A stretch of DNA of 64,000 bases from Desulfovulcanus ferrireducens. GTDB lineage: Bacteria > Desulfobacterota > Desulfovibrionia > Desulfovibrionales > Desulfonatronovibrionaceae. The notes under the pieces were generated by a model that was not told where the DNA came from, did no database searches, and saw nothing but the letters and a program-made list of their open reading frames with translations. Location of the stretch: positions 1 through 64,000 of the forward strand of contig NZ_JAGUQP010000017.1 in assembly GCF_018704065.1 (NCBI RefSeq), read 5' to 3'. Numbering within the stretch: the first letter of the stretch is position 1; every line of letters starts with the position of its first letter. A program made the translations under genes and the position numbers. This document shows positions 27,689 to 36,084 of this stretch, piece after piece.

Positions 27689-29509
27689 CTACGTCTTGGA
27701 TACTGCCTTGAGCCAAATTTCTTTTCGCCCTAAAACCACTATCTTCTTTTTTGCCCTGGTCACTGCAGTATAGACCAGTTCCCTGGTCAAAAGAGGTATA
27801 TCCTTGGGAGGCAGGATCAAAATTACGGTTTCAAACTCTGACCCCTGACTCTTGTGCACGGTCATGGCAAAGGCTGTTTGAGCGCCAACAATACGTACCG
27901 GGCTTATGGCCCTTAAATGCGCACCACTCTCATCTTGAAAATAGACTTTTGTCTCTTGCCCTATTTTCCAGGTCAAACCAATATCTCCATTAAACAACCT
28001 AAGTCCATAGTCATTTTGGGTGATCATTACCGGCCGGCGATCATACCAGCGGGCCATCGGCTTTAACCAGCCCTTGGCTTCAAAAATCTTTTCCGCCAGA
28101 AAATTCAGACCTTCCACTCCCCACATGCCGTTTTTTAAAGGACACAGTATTCTGGCCCGGTTAAAATGTGCAAAGCCTTCTTCCGGTTCACTACTCTGGA
28201 GATACGAATGAAAACACTTCTCTAAAATTTTTGGCAAAACCTGATTGAGTTTCTGCTCATCCTCAACTTCTATCCACTGCCACTGGGTGCTGTCCTGAAA
28301 GTAAAGTTCACAGGTCTGCCCTGAACGTATGGCACGGCTAATCCGGGCAATATGGGACTCATCTCCAAAGCGAAAATTCTGACGGAGCTCAATCAAGCAG
28401 TCTCCTAAAAAACTCCTGTCATGCCCGTTTGACTTAAGCCTAACATGGTCTATCCGATTATAGTCATCTTTAAATTCACTGGAAAAAGAATTTATCTCGC
28501 CCAGTGCGCAAATATCACCCATTACTGCCCCAGCCCCAACAGGAGACAACTGGTCTTTATCCCCCAGTAAAATCAGACGTGCCTCGTCCCTCAAGGCTTG
28601 AACCAATTTGGTCATCAGGGGCAAATCTACCATGGAGACCTCGTCCACTACCAAAACATCTACAGGAAGAGGGTTATCTCTATTGTGTCTGAAATAGGGT
28701 GAAAACCTTTTATAACCCAGAAGGCGATGGATAGTTTGGGCTTCATCCGGCAGGGCCTGCTTTAGGTTTTGAGCCAAACCCAGGTTTTGTTTTAACTCAC
28801 TTAAGGCCTGGCTAAGCCTCTGCGCTGCCTTGCCTGTTGGCGCACACACGGCCACTTTTAAACCCGGGCCATATTGCTCGGCAAGCACGGCTAAAATCTT
28901 GACCACAGTAGTTGTTTTCCCTGTTCCGGGTCCCCCTGTGATCACACAAAGGCTTTTATACACAGAAATAAAACATGCCAGCCTCTGCCAATCAATATCT
29001 GAAGTTGGTGGGAAATACCTGTCCAGGCTCTGTTTTAACCTGTTAAAATCAATATGCGGAGATTTTCCCTGCCCCCGTCGTTCCAGGGCACTGAACAACT
29101 CCTGCTCATAAGAAAAATATCTTTGCCAGTACAAAAGAGTGTCATTAAGAATGAGAGGTTTAAACTGCCCGCTTTCACCAACAACATCCCAATCTTTAAG
29201 TTTCTCAAGCCAGGTATTTAGTTCAGGCGCTCGTAGTCCCTCCATAGGTCCTGCAAAAGCAGGGACCCGCAGCTCAAAATCTGGGAAAAACTCCCCCAAC
29301 ATATATAATGACTGGCCCGCAATCCTGGAGAGATCCAGACAAACATGGCCTTGTTCCAATGCCTTATTGACCATAACAGCGGCCAAGGCCAGATGAAGAT
29401 CATCTTTACCTGTTAAATCCAGTAAAAACCCGGCTAGCTGAAGATCAATGGGCCTAAACAAGCCTGTCTCTTTGAGAATATTTATACTTTCAAGTTCCTG
29501 GCCAAGCAT
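27689..29509 (-). CDS. recD: Exodeoxyribonuclease V alpha subunit (RecD)
   Basis: 606 aa, the 5'-3' helicase of RecBCD. The N-terminal ~120 residues are the RecB-binding domain. Walker A is GGPGTGKTTTVV near residue 193, Walker B is VVDEVSMVDLPL near 296, the GDKDQLSPVGAGAV motif follows, and the late motif FAMTVHKSQGSEF lies near 560. Length is typical. It is on the opposite strand from recB and recC, so the three subunits cannot be made from one message here. Confidence 0.95.
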   Translation of the reverse strand: MLGQELESINILKETGLFRPIDLQLAGFLLDLTGKDDLHLALAAVMVNKALEQGHVCLDLSRIAGQSLYMLGEFFPDFELRVPAFAGPMEGLRAPELNTWLEKLKDWDVVGESGQFKPLILNDTLLYWQRYFSYEQELFSALERRGQGKSPHIDFNRLKQSLDRYFPPTSDIDWQRLACFISVYKSLCVITGGPGTGKTTTVVKILAVLAEQYGPGLKVAVCAPTGKAAQRLSQALSELKQNLGLAQNLKQALPDEAQTIHRLLGYKRFSPYFRHNRDNPLPVDVLVVDEVSMVDLPLMTKLVQALRDEARLILLGDKDQLSPVGAGAVMGDICALGEINSFSSEFKDDYNRIDHVRLKSNGHDRSFLGDCLIELRQNFRFGDESHIARISRAIRSGQTCELYFQDSTQWQWIEVEDEQKLNQVLPKILEKCFHSYLQSSEPEEGFAHFNRARILCPLKNGMWGVEGLNFLAEKIFEAKGWLKPMARWYDRRPVMITQNDYGLRLFNGDIGLTWKIGQETKVYFQDESGAHLRAISPVRIVGAQTAFAMTVHKSQGSEFETVILILPPKDIPLLTRELVYTAVTRAKKKIVVLGRKEIWLKAVSKT

Positions 29510-29587
29510 GGGTTCGTAATCCGTAGTTAGTTTAGAGAGCTAGTTGAGAGGTTAATTGGTTGAGTAGTCGCGTAAAAAATAAGTGTA

Positions 29588-29930
29588 CTCAACTTTCTGA
29601 CATGATTAACATCCTCAAATTACTACACAATTGAAGAGTGCATTTTCTGAAATGCATTACAAACGGGTTGGGTAACACATCTTGGCGAAGATTGCGGAAG
29701 TGCTGTGCATAGGGAGGTTATTCCATCGAAACCCATCATAACAACAGAAAAGGCATTAAATTAATATTCTATTGACTAACCCCATTATGCACAGCCCGCA
29801 AGCAAGCCTTTTACCCCGTTGAATCCAGCGAAGCTGGGCTGGCTTTGCCAGTATTCAACCGGGGCAGATGTGTCCAAGTCTTTGTTAGCATTGAAGAAAA
29901 TGCGCTCACAAATTAACTCAGAAAATAGAG
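29588..29930 (+). mobile_element. MITE-like element, family A copy 4, with nested insert
   Basis: 343 bp: a family A unit with a worn right end (CAGAAAATAGAG), a deletion of about 7 bases near the centre and a 55-bp insert at 29811-29865. Flanked by TAAGTGTA (29580-29587) and TAAGTATA (29931-29938), an 8-bp duplication with one mismatch, so this insertion is older than copy 2. It sits in the spacer between recD and the NifX-like gene. Positions 29510-29579 hold nothing recognisable. Confidence 0.85.
29811..29865. repeat. Small hairpin repeat nested in family A copy 4
   Basis: CCCCGTTGAAT at the left is mirrored by ATTCAACCGGGG at the right, with a further AGCGAAGCT / CTGG-CCAG stem inside. 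It interrupts the sequence AGCAAGCCTT-AGATGTGTCC that is continuous in copies 2 and 3. It resembles a dispersed ACCCCGTTGAAT-type repeat found in many genomes. Confidence 0.6.
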
Positions 29931-29949
29931 TAAGTATACCTAATACCAA

Positions 29950-30267
29950 TCACCCACCAAGCTTTTCACCCAAAATATAGGCATTCAAGGCGTTATTATA
30001 GCTATCCATAATTGAGTCATAAACCTTGATCTTTTTCCAGCGCAAGTACTGATAATACTCATCTTCAATCCCATTACACAACACTACATTGATATCTTCC
30101 TTTAGGATCAGGGCACACAACTCTTCTGCTGAAGCATGAGGCATGACGATTGTCTTTTGGTTTTTAATCTTCTTGTGTTCATCCAGTTCAACAATAATCA
30201 CTTCTGTAGCCAGGTCAAAACGTGGAGCAATATCGTGCTCAAATATGGGCATTAAAATCTTGTCCAT
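29950..30267 (-). CDS. NifX/dinitrogenase-cofactor-type protein
   Basis: 105 aa, similar to the NifX/NafY/NifB C-terminal fold that carries Fe-S or FeMo-cofactor precursors. It has FEHDIAPRFDLATEVIIVEL at the start, in which the RFD segment is typical, and VVLCNGIEDEYYQYL in the middle. The common glycine-rich HxxH-type features are not obvious, so metal binding is uncertain. It starts 4 bases after the stop of the sigma-54 activator, so they form one transcript. No nitrogenase genes are nearby; small proteins of this fold also occur outside nitrogen fixation. Confidence 0.75.
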   Translation of the reverse strand: MDKILMPIFEHDIAPRFDLATEVIIVELDEHKKIKNQKTIVMPHASAEELCALILKEDINVVLCNGIEDEYYQYLRWKKIKVYDSIMDSYNNALNAYILGEKLGG

Positions 30268-30271
30268 GCTT

Positions 30272-31687
30272 TTAATCCAAATTATATTTTTTCATTTTTC
30301 GCCACAAAGTACTTCTGCCCCAGCCCAGCCTTTTGGCCGCCAAAGCCTTCTTCCCTCCAGCTTCAACCAGGGCCTTCAAGATCATCTCCTTTTCCATGTC
30401 AGACCAGGTCTTTGGTTTTGCTTCTGTGCCAGAGTCCGTACCAGAATCCACTAACGAAGGGTGGTTTAAGTTGTTAAGCGGACTAAGAGCCGGTTCACTG
30501 GATGTGCGCAAGTATGCAGGCAGGTGCTCAAGGCCTATCTGATTGCCATCACAAATAGCCAAAGCATATTCTACAATATTTCTAAGCTCACGCACATTAC
30601 CCGGATAGGTATAATTTAACAGAACATTTAAAGCCTGGGGTGAAAATGTATGCACATCTTTTTTAAGTTCTTCACTAAACTGATTCAGAAAATGGTACAA
30701 AAGAAGGCGGACATCATCACCTCGTTCCCTGAGCGGAGGCAGATGAACCCTGATCACATTCAATCTGAACAGCAGATCCTGCCTGAATGTCCCAAGTCTT
30801 ACCATCTCCTCCAAATTTCTATGGGTAGCCGCAATAACCCGCACGTTAACCTGCACGCCCTTGGTACTGCCCAAGGGATAAATGACCTTATCATCTAAAA
30901 AGGTTAACAGTTTGACCTGCAGAGAAAGGGGTAAATCTCCTATTTCGGTCAGGAACAAAGTCCCGTTATTGGCCAGCTTGAACCACCCAGGCTTATCCTG
31001 GGTAGCTCCGGTAAACGCCCCTTTCTTATGTCCGAAGAGTTCGGATTCTAACAATGTTTCAGGCAGGGCCCCACAATTAACCTTAATAAAAGGCCCCTTG
31101 GCCCGAGGCGAATGCTGATGAATGGCTTCTGCCAAAAGGTCCTTTCCAGTACCGGTCTCACCGGTGATAAGCACAGAGGAATCTGTCTGGCCAATTACAG
31201 GGACAAGACTGAAAACCTTCTGCATTTCCGGACAGTTACCCAGGATATTACCCAAAAATTCAGTACGTATCTCCTGCCTTCCTGCTCGCTTGATGGTCCT
31301 TAAATCTTCTACGACTTCAATATAACCTTGAGTTTCACCAGAGGCATCCACAAGACGGGCCAAAGTATGCCTGGTTTCGATTTTCTGACGATTATGGTCA
31401 ATGATATTCCCTTCGAAAACAAGGCTTTCCCGTTCATTTTCCAATTGAGCCAAAGGACAGCCAATCATACACTGATTACCACGCAAAAAATGTGCACATT
31501 TTTTACCCAAAACCTGTGAACGTTCAAAGCCTGTCAGGCCTTCCATGGCCGAATTAATATACACAACACGCCTCTCTCTGGATAAGAGAACGACGCCTAT
31601 GGGCAAATTATCCATCAAATGGACAAAACTTATTTTTTGGGGAAATACCCCGTGCACCCAAGCGTTTGTTGAATTTATTATGCTCAT
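30272..31687 (-). CDS. PAS-domain sigma-54-dependent transcription activator
   Basis: 471 aa. Residues ~20-135 form a PAS sensor with Cys64, Cys73 and Cys77 (CX8CX3C), a possible metal or Fe-S site. The AAA+ domain spans ~145-375: Walker A GETGTGKD, the sigma-54 contact loop GAFTGA intact, and Arg finger region FRLNVIRVHLPPLRERGDD. Walker B reads GTLFLTEIGD, with Thr247 in place of the usual Asp. The C-terminal Fis-type helix-turn-helix is ALAAKRLGWGRSTLWRKMKK. No receiver domain, so signals probably enter through PAS. Likely partner: the NifX-like gene. Confidence 0.93.
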   Translation of the reverse strand: MSIINSTNAWVHGVFPQKISFVHLMDNLPIGVVLLSRERRVVYINSAMEGLTGFERSQVLGKKCAHFLRGNQCMIGCPLAQLENERESLVFEGNIIDHNRQKIETRHTLARLVDASGETQGYIEVVEDLRTIKRAGRQEIRTEFLGNILGNCPEMQKVFSLVPVIGQTDSSVLITGETGTGKDLLAEAIHQHSPRAKGPFIKVNCGALPETLLESELFGHKKGAFTGATQDKPGWFKLANNGTLFLTEIGDLPLSLQVKLLTFLDDKVIYPLGSTKGVQVNVRVIAATHRNLEEMVRLGTFRQDLLFRLNVIRVHLPPLRERGDDVRLLLYHFLNQFSEELKKDVHTFSPQALNVLLNYTYPGNVRELRNIVEYALAICDGNQIGLEHLPAYLRTSSEPALSPLNNLNHPSLVDSGTDSGTEAKPKTWSDMEKEMILKALVEAGGKKALAAKRLGWGRSTLWRKMKKYNLD

Positions 31688-31790
31688 CGAACTTATTACC
31701 CCGCCCCGCCATAAGGGGGGGGTCGAGTTTACTGGGTTGAAATATCAGATAAGGTTAATCGATAAAAATAGATTTAACCCTCTGGGCCTC

Positions 31791-32843
31791 CTACTCGTCC
31801 GTCTCGATTGACTCGCCCAACCTTTTAGCCTTTGGCTCTCTATAAAAAACTATTCCCTGAGATGCTATCAGGGCTATTTTGTTTCCCGGAAACTGAAACC
31901 TCTTGCCTATTCTTCTACTCTCAAAAGCGTCATCCAGTTGAAAAAGATTGTCCCCTAAAACTTGACCAGGCCCCAGCTGGTCCAGAATCTTTTTATAAAG
32001 TCTATATCTCAAAGCTTTATGCATCCCGGCTAACTCTGCATTTGAAACTATAATCTCCCGTCCATTAGCCTCAACCTTTATCTTATCTAATTGCTCATTC
32101 CAAAAGCCCCGATCAATCCTTCCCATCTCCCAAAGCCGGGCGATTGTTTGAAAAATATTTTTGTTTTCCTGCCTAAGTAAAGGTATAATTTTTAAACGGA
32201 CTCTGTTGCGTAAAAAAGTCATGTCCCGGTTAGACTTGTCCTCGACATACTCCTGGTCCAACTCTCTTAAAAACTCAAGTAACTTTGTCTTTGGAGTAAG
32301 AAGAAGTGGCCTTAGAACTTTGCTCTCTGGATCAAAGGCTTTCATACCAGAAAGTCCTGGCCATCCTGCCCCCCGCATAAGACGCATAAGTACATCTTCG
32401 GCCAAATCATCCAACTGATGGGCGGTGAGGATAAAGTCTGCTTCAAGTTTCCGGGCTAACCCTTGCAAAAACCTGTAGCGTATCTTTCGGCCTCCTTCCT
32501 CAATACCCAACCCCATTTTTTGAGCATAGACTCCAACAAGACTTCGCCCAATGTATATTGGAATCCCCAATTTCTGACAGGTTATTTTGGCCACTTGTTC
32601 GTCATCCCTGGCTTCAGCTCTCAAACCATGATTTAAGTGAGCAGCAATTAAGTTATATTTTAGTCTTGATCTTAAAAAATGCATGACTCTAAGCAGGGCC
32701 ATGGAATCAGGGCCAGCAGAAAAGGCCACTAAAAGAGTCTTCTTGTGGAGGTCTATCTTCAGCTTGTGCTGAATAAAATTTTGAATATTCAAGCAAAAAT
32801 GAGCCCATTTAGGGGGCAAATCCTGTAGGCGATTATACTTCAT
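31791..32843 (-). CDS. tilS: tRNA(Ile)-lysidine synthase
   Basis: 350 aa, modifies C34 of tRNA-Ile2 (CAT) to lysidine. The PP-loop reads AFSAGPDSMALL near residue 42, where the usual SGGxDS has Ala for the first Gly. HLNHGLRAEARDDEQ and TAHQLDDLAEDVLMRLMRGAG are conserved family blocks. The C-terminal domain is short, like smaller TilS forms. ATG at 32843. The spacer to the activator gene (31688-31790) holds a small GC hairpin, CCCCGCCATAAGGGGGGG. Confidence 0.92.
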   Translation of the reverse strand: MKYNRLQDLPPKWAHFCLNIQNFIQHKLKIDLHKKTLLVAFSAGPDSMALLRVMHFLRSRLKYNLIAAHLNHGLRAEARDDEQVAKITCQKLGIPIYIGRSLVGVYAQKMGLGIEEGGRKIRYRFLQGLARKLEADFILTAHQLDDLAEDVLMRLMRGAGWPGLSGMKAFDPESKVLRPLLLTPKTKLLEFLRELDQEYVEDKSNRDMTFLRNRVRLKIIPLLRQENKNIFQTIARLWEMGRIDRGFWNEQLDKIKVEANGREIIVSNAELAGMHKALRYRLYKKILDQLGPGQVLGDNLFQLDDAFESRRIGKRFQFPGNKIALIASQGIVFYREPKAKRLGESIETDE

Positions 32844-33965
32844 GGATTTATTTTATTTGGTTTAAATAACTTTCTAACTTAATTTTTAACATCCAAAACT
32901 AAATAGTTAAAGGTTATTTTTTATTAGTTAGTCGTCGCTTCCTAAATAGCTAATAATCTTAATCGAGCGTATTTTTATACATAAAAATCAACTATTGGGT
33001 AATGTTTAAGTCTATATAAAGAAAGATTTAAAGAAAACAAAAAAGAGGAAATATTACCAAAAAGGTAGAGGATATACTGAAAAAACATACCAACAAGCAA
33101 AATAAAAGCAAGCGTTGACAAGTGCGATTAGAAGCAGCGGACAAACTACTCTCCGGCGACTACCAGTTTCTCTAAACCGGAGAAGGCTAGCGTCTGCCGA
33201 TTTTTCTGTTCTTTGAGCACACCAAATTTAGGTACAAAGATTGTTCAAGTGGCTCTTTTGTTATTTGTTATCAGATGCTCCCCACTCAACCAATACCCTA
33301 CTCACCAACTCAACCAAAGTGCAGCTATCAGATGAACACTTGTTATCTCACGCCCATTCGTCGCGCTACTAGTGTAAGGGGCGATTAAAACAGAATAGCT
33401 ATCGAATCCATTTCGTCGTTGTAAACAGCAGGAAGGACATATTTCGACCAAGCAAAGCAGACTATACTATCGAACAAAAAAAATGGTGGCCTGAATCTAT
33501 ACGTACCTATTGGCCTATTTGAAATTCAACTGTAATTTTTTTTTGCATCTTCAATAAATAACCTAAAATATTTAACTTAATCTGTCGCCAAACCTACCTA
33601 GTATAAGGCATATCAAAGTCAAAATCAAAAGCTTACCTTTATCAAAACCTATAAAAGATAAGGATTTAAAAAAAAACAATATATAATTTTTATAGTTATT
33701 CTTCATTTGGCTCAACGTAATCTATGTGGTTTGCGATAGACTCTAACTAATGGGTTCTAATGACTTGAAAAAAATATTTTATGTCGAGAGGTTATCTAGC
33801 TCAAAAAGAGTCGATTTAACTCTAAAAGAAATAAAGTTTTTAAAAAAATGCTGAAAAAAACATCTTATTTTTTTGAAAATCTTTTAACTTGTTTTTTAGA
33901 ATATCTTTACAAAGGCATTTTAGTTGAGTAAAGTAAGCTAAAAAAATATTAGGAGGACAATATAG
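32844..33965. other. Long gene-free stretch before the A+T-rich cluster
   Basis: About 1.1 kb with no protein-like reading frame. It becomes steadily richer in A+T towards the right. One structured segment (33135-33205, listed separately) is the only hairpin of note. Two TATCAGATG copies occur near 33270 and 33327. I see no convincing promoter for the downstream cluster, though AGGAGG (33951-33956) is the ribosome site of its first gene. Confidence 0.6.
33135..33205 (+). ncRNA. Possible small structured RNA with terminator-like end
   Basis: CAGCGGAC (33135-33142) can pair with GTCTGCCG (33192-33199), with one A-C mismatch and one G-U. Enclosed is CTCCGG (33151-33156) with CCGGAG (33177-33182). 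GATTTTT follows the outer stem. A TTGACA at 33115-33120 lies upstream but no -10 box fits it. I do not recognise a riboswitch or known RNA family. Confidence 0.3.
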
Positions 33966-34352
33966 ATGAGTTTTGTTTTAAAGGAAGAACAGGTGGAAAA
34001 TCTAGAAAAAATTTTAAACAAAATTATTGATGATGGAGGAGCGACCTATGCCCTATTAACCGATACCGGAGGAAACTTACTTTGTAAGGTAGGTGAGAAC
34101 TCAATTGACGGAACTTCCTTGGCTGTCCTATCTGCAGCTAATTATGCCGCGACAAAAGAAATTGCGTCGCTGATTGGGGAAAAAGAATTTTCCCTTCTAT
34201 TTCATCGGGGACAAACAGAAAATATTCATTTTACAAGAGTAGCTCCGGATATTCTCTTGATTGTCTTATTTAAACCATATTTGTCATTGGGTTTATTAAG
34301 GTTGAAAGTAAATAGTGTAAAAAAAGAAATCAAAGATATTTTAAAGGCTTAA
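33966..34352 (+). CDS. Roadblock/LC7 (MglB-like) protein
   Basis: 128 aa roadblock fold. The N-terminal helix and TYALLTDTGGNLLCKVG hairpin (residues ~28-44) are typical, followed by LSAANYAATKEIASLIG and the strand FSLLFHRGQTENIHFTRV. MglB proteins activate the GTPase MglA and sit at one cell pole. Length is a little shorter than Myxococcus MglB (159 aa). AGGAGG ends 9 bases before the ATG. It is the first gene of the cluster and ends 2 bases before the GTPase gene, the classic mglB-mglA pair. Confidence 0.9.
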   Translation: MSFVLKEEQVENLEKILNKIIDDGGATYALLTDTGGNLLCKVGENSIDGTSLAVLSAANYAATKEIASLIGEKEFSLLFHRGQTENIHFTRVAPDILLIVLFKPYLSLGLLRLKVNSVKKEIKDILKA

Positions 34353-34354
34353 CG

Positions 34355-35008
34355 ATGGCAATTATAAATCTACGGGAAGGCATTATACAAGTAAAAATTG
34401 TATACTATGGACCAGGTAGAAGTGGAAAAACAACAAACCTGATATACACATATAACAAATTAAAAGAGAGAATAAAGAATAAGTTGTCTAGCAAGTTAAT
34501 TACAATCAACACAAAAGGAGAAAGGACATTATTTTTTGATTTCTTTCCAATTGGACTGGGAAAGATAAAAGGACTAGATTTAAAGTTACAACTGTATACT
34601 ACTCCAGGTCAGATTATTTATAATTCTACTCGCAAGTTAGTTTTAAAAGGTGTTGACGGGATAGTGTTTGTTGCAGATTCGCTTTCATCTAGAAGAGAAG
34701 CTAATATCGAATCATTTAAAAATTTACAAGAGAATTTATCTTACTATAATCTTTCTTTATCTGATGTTGCGATGGTTTTTCAATGGAATAAAAGAGACTT
34801 GGCTGAAGAAGGAATTCCCATATTAGATATAGAGGTGCTTGAGAAAGACTTAAATTCAGAACTAAATCTTCCCTCGTTTCCTGCAAGTGCCTTACATGGA
34901 GATAACGTTTTTAAAACATTAAATATTGCAGCCAAAATAACAGTTAAGTCTGTAATTCGCAAACTATTGGGGTCTAATGGGGACGAGAAAATGGCCATTG
35001 GAGGATAA
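34355..35008 (+). CDS. MglA-like small GTPase
   Basis: 217 aa Ras-like GTPase of the MglA family. G1 is GPGRSGKTTNL (residues ~19-29). Switch/G3 is YTTPGQIIYNSTRKLVLKGV with TPGQ in place of DxxG, the MglA hallmark. G4 is NKRD. FDFFPIGLG is the switch I segment, as FDFLP in MglA. In Myxococcus and Thermus MglA-GTP marks the active pole and drives pilus or gliding machinery. The ~20-residue C-terminal tail is not conserved. The next start codon follows one base after its stop. Confidence 0.93.
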   Translation: MAIINLREGIIQVKIVYYGPGRSGKTTNLIYTYNKLKERIKNKLSSKLITINTKGERTLFFDFFPIGLGKIKGLDLKLQLYTTPGQIIYNSTRKLVLKGVDGIVFVADSLSSRREANIESFKNLQENLSYYNLSLSDVAMVFQWNKRDLAEEGIPILDIEVLEKDLNSELNLPSFPASALHGDNVFKTLNIAAKITVKSVIRKLLGSNGDEKMAIGG

Positions 35009-35009
35009 A

Positions 35010-36083
35010 ATGCAAAAAATTGAGATTGAAGACATTTCTTTGGAAGAATGGGAAAAGGAAATAAATGAAGGACTTTCTTTTTTAGAAAAAATTGTAGAGG
35101 ATGAGGATACACCTGAAGCCGAGTACGAAAATACAGATGATCTGAACTCGCAATTAAAGAGATTATTCCATGAAATGGAAAAAAGTTCTGGTCCTGAAAT
35201 ATTAGAAAAAATAAATAAGCTTGTAGCACAAGATGATGAAACAAAGATTTTTTTAAATATATTGCAAAATTTAGTTAAAGCTACTTTAAAAATTGATCCG
35301 ATAAAAAAACTGGGCGTTCAAATGACAGACTATTTATCACTTTTCTTAGAAAGCTCAAATATAAGTGAGAAAAAAAAAGTAGTCGATGAAATCTATAAAA
35401 AGTATTTAGATTTAACACCCAAATCCAAACATAACGTAACGATTAAAAATGATAGTCATCAGATAATTATCAACAAGATTACTCAAGTTTTAGAAAGCAA
35501 ACTACATGAAATAAACATAAAGATCGAAGAAAATCAGCGTACTTTACATCAACTGGCTTTAGGAAGCTTTAATCAAGGCAAAAATACAGAATCAGAATTA
35601 GTTGAAGGGGCAGACGAAATTTCTGGCGAGTTTTATGTCTGTAAAGTAGGCGACAATAAGTTTGCTTTGCCTAAAGAAAGCGTATTGAATATTTATAAAA
35701 TATCTCCCAAAAAAGCAAAAAAATTGGCCCAAAAATCAATAATTCGCTTTAGCCAGCTAGGTAGCTTATTTTCTTCGATAACTAAAGGACTAAAAAAAGA
35801 ACTAATTGAAAAAAATAAAAAAGAATTAAGCAAGTTGTTTTTGCATGTTTTAGATCCCTTATTCGCTACTACTGATAGTAACCATACCTATAATAAAGCA
35901 GTTCTTCTTAAATTACCGGATAAAGACAAACTAGGAGTAATTTTTGTAGATAGTGTTTATTCAGACAAACCAATACGGGGTGAAATTATAGGAAACTCTG
36001 TTGATACATTGGATGGAGAATATCAACTTTTTGACATTGGAAAAGCATGGGAAAAAAATCGATTAAAAGGAGAAATAATATAA
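35010..36083 (+). CDS. Cluster protein with CheW-like C-terminal domain (copy 1)
   Basis: 357 aa. Residues ~1-200 are acidic and helical with no motif I recognise. Residues ~205-330 are a divergent CheW-like domain, guessed from VCKVGDNKFALPKESVLNIY. This domain is clearly paralogous to that at 39958-41283: both have VLNIYxIS, then KAKKL, a Lys-rich loop ending KKEL, ATxxxHxY and a following DKxxxxF strand. Start at ATG 35010, with GGAGG five bases upstream inside the GTPase gene. I infer an adaptor linking the GTPase to signalling proteins; no direct proof. Confidence 0.6.
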   Translation: MQKIEIEDISLEEWEKEINEGLSFLEKIVEDEDTPEAEYENTDDLNSQLKRLFHEMEKSSGPEILEKINKLVAQDDETKIFLNILQNLVKATLKIDPIKKLGVQMTDYLSLFLESSNISEKKKVVDEIYKKYLDLTPKSKHNVTIKNDSHQIIINKITQVLESKLHEINIKIEENQRTLHQLALGSFNQGKNTESELVEGADEISGEFYVCKVGDNKFALPKESVLNIYKISPKKAKKLAQKSIIRFSQLGSLFSSITKGLKKELIEKNKKELSKLFLHVLDPLFATTDSNHTYNKAVLLKLPDKDKLGVIFVDSVYSDKPIRGEIIGNSVDTLDGEYQLFDIGKAWEKNRLKGEII

Positions 36084-36084
36084 T

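Noticed and set aside
29950-31687. Nitrogen fixation locus
   Set aside because: Only a NifX-type protein and a PAS activator are present; no nifHDK, nifB or nifE genes are near.
33135-33205. Cyclic-di-GMP riboswitch
   Set aside because: The conserved GEMM core (CACGCA...GCAAACC...AAGCC) is not present.
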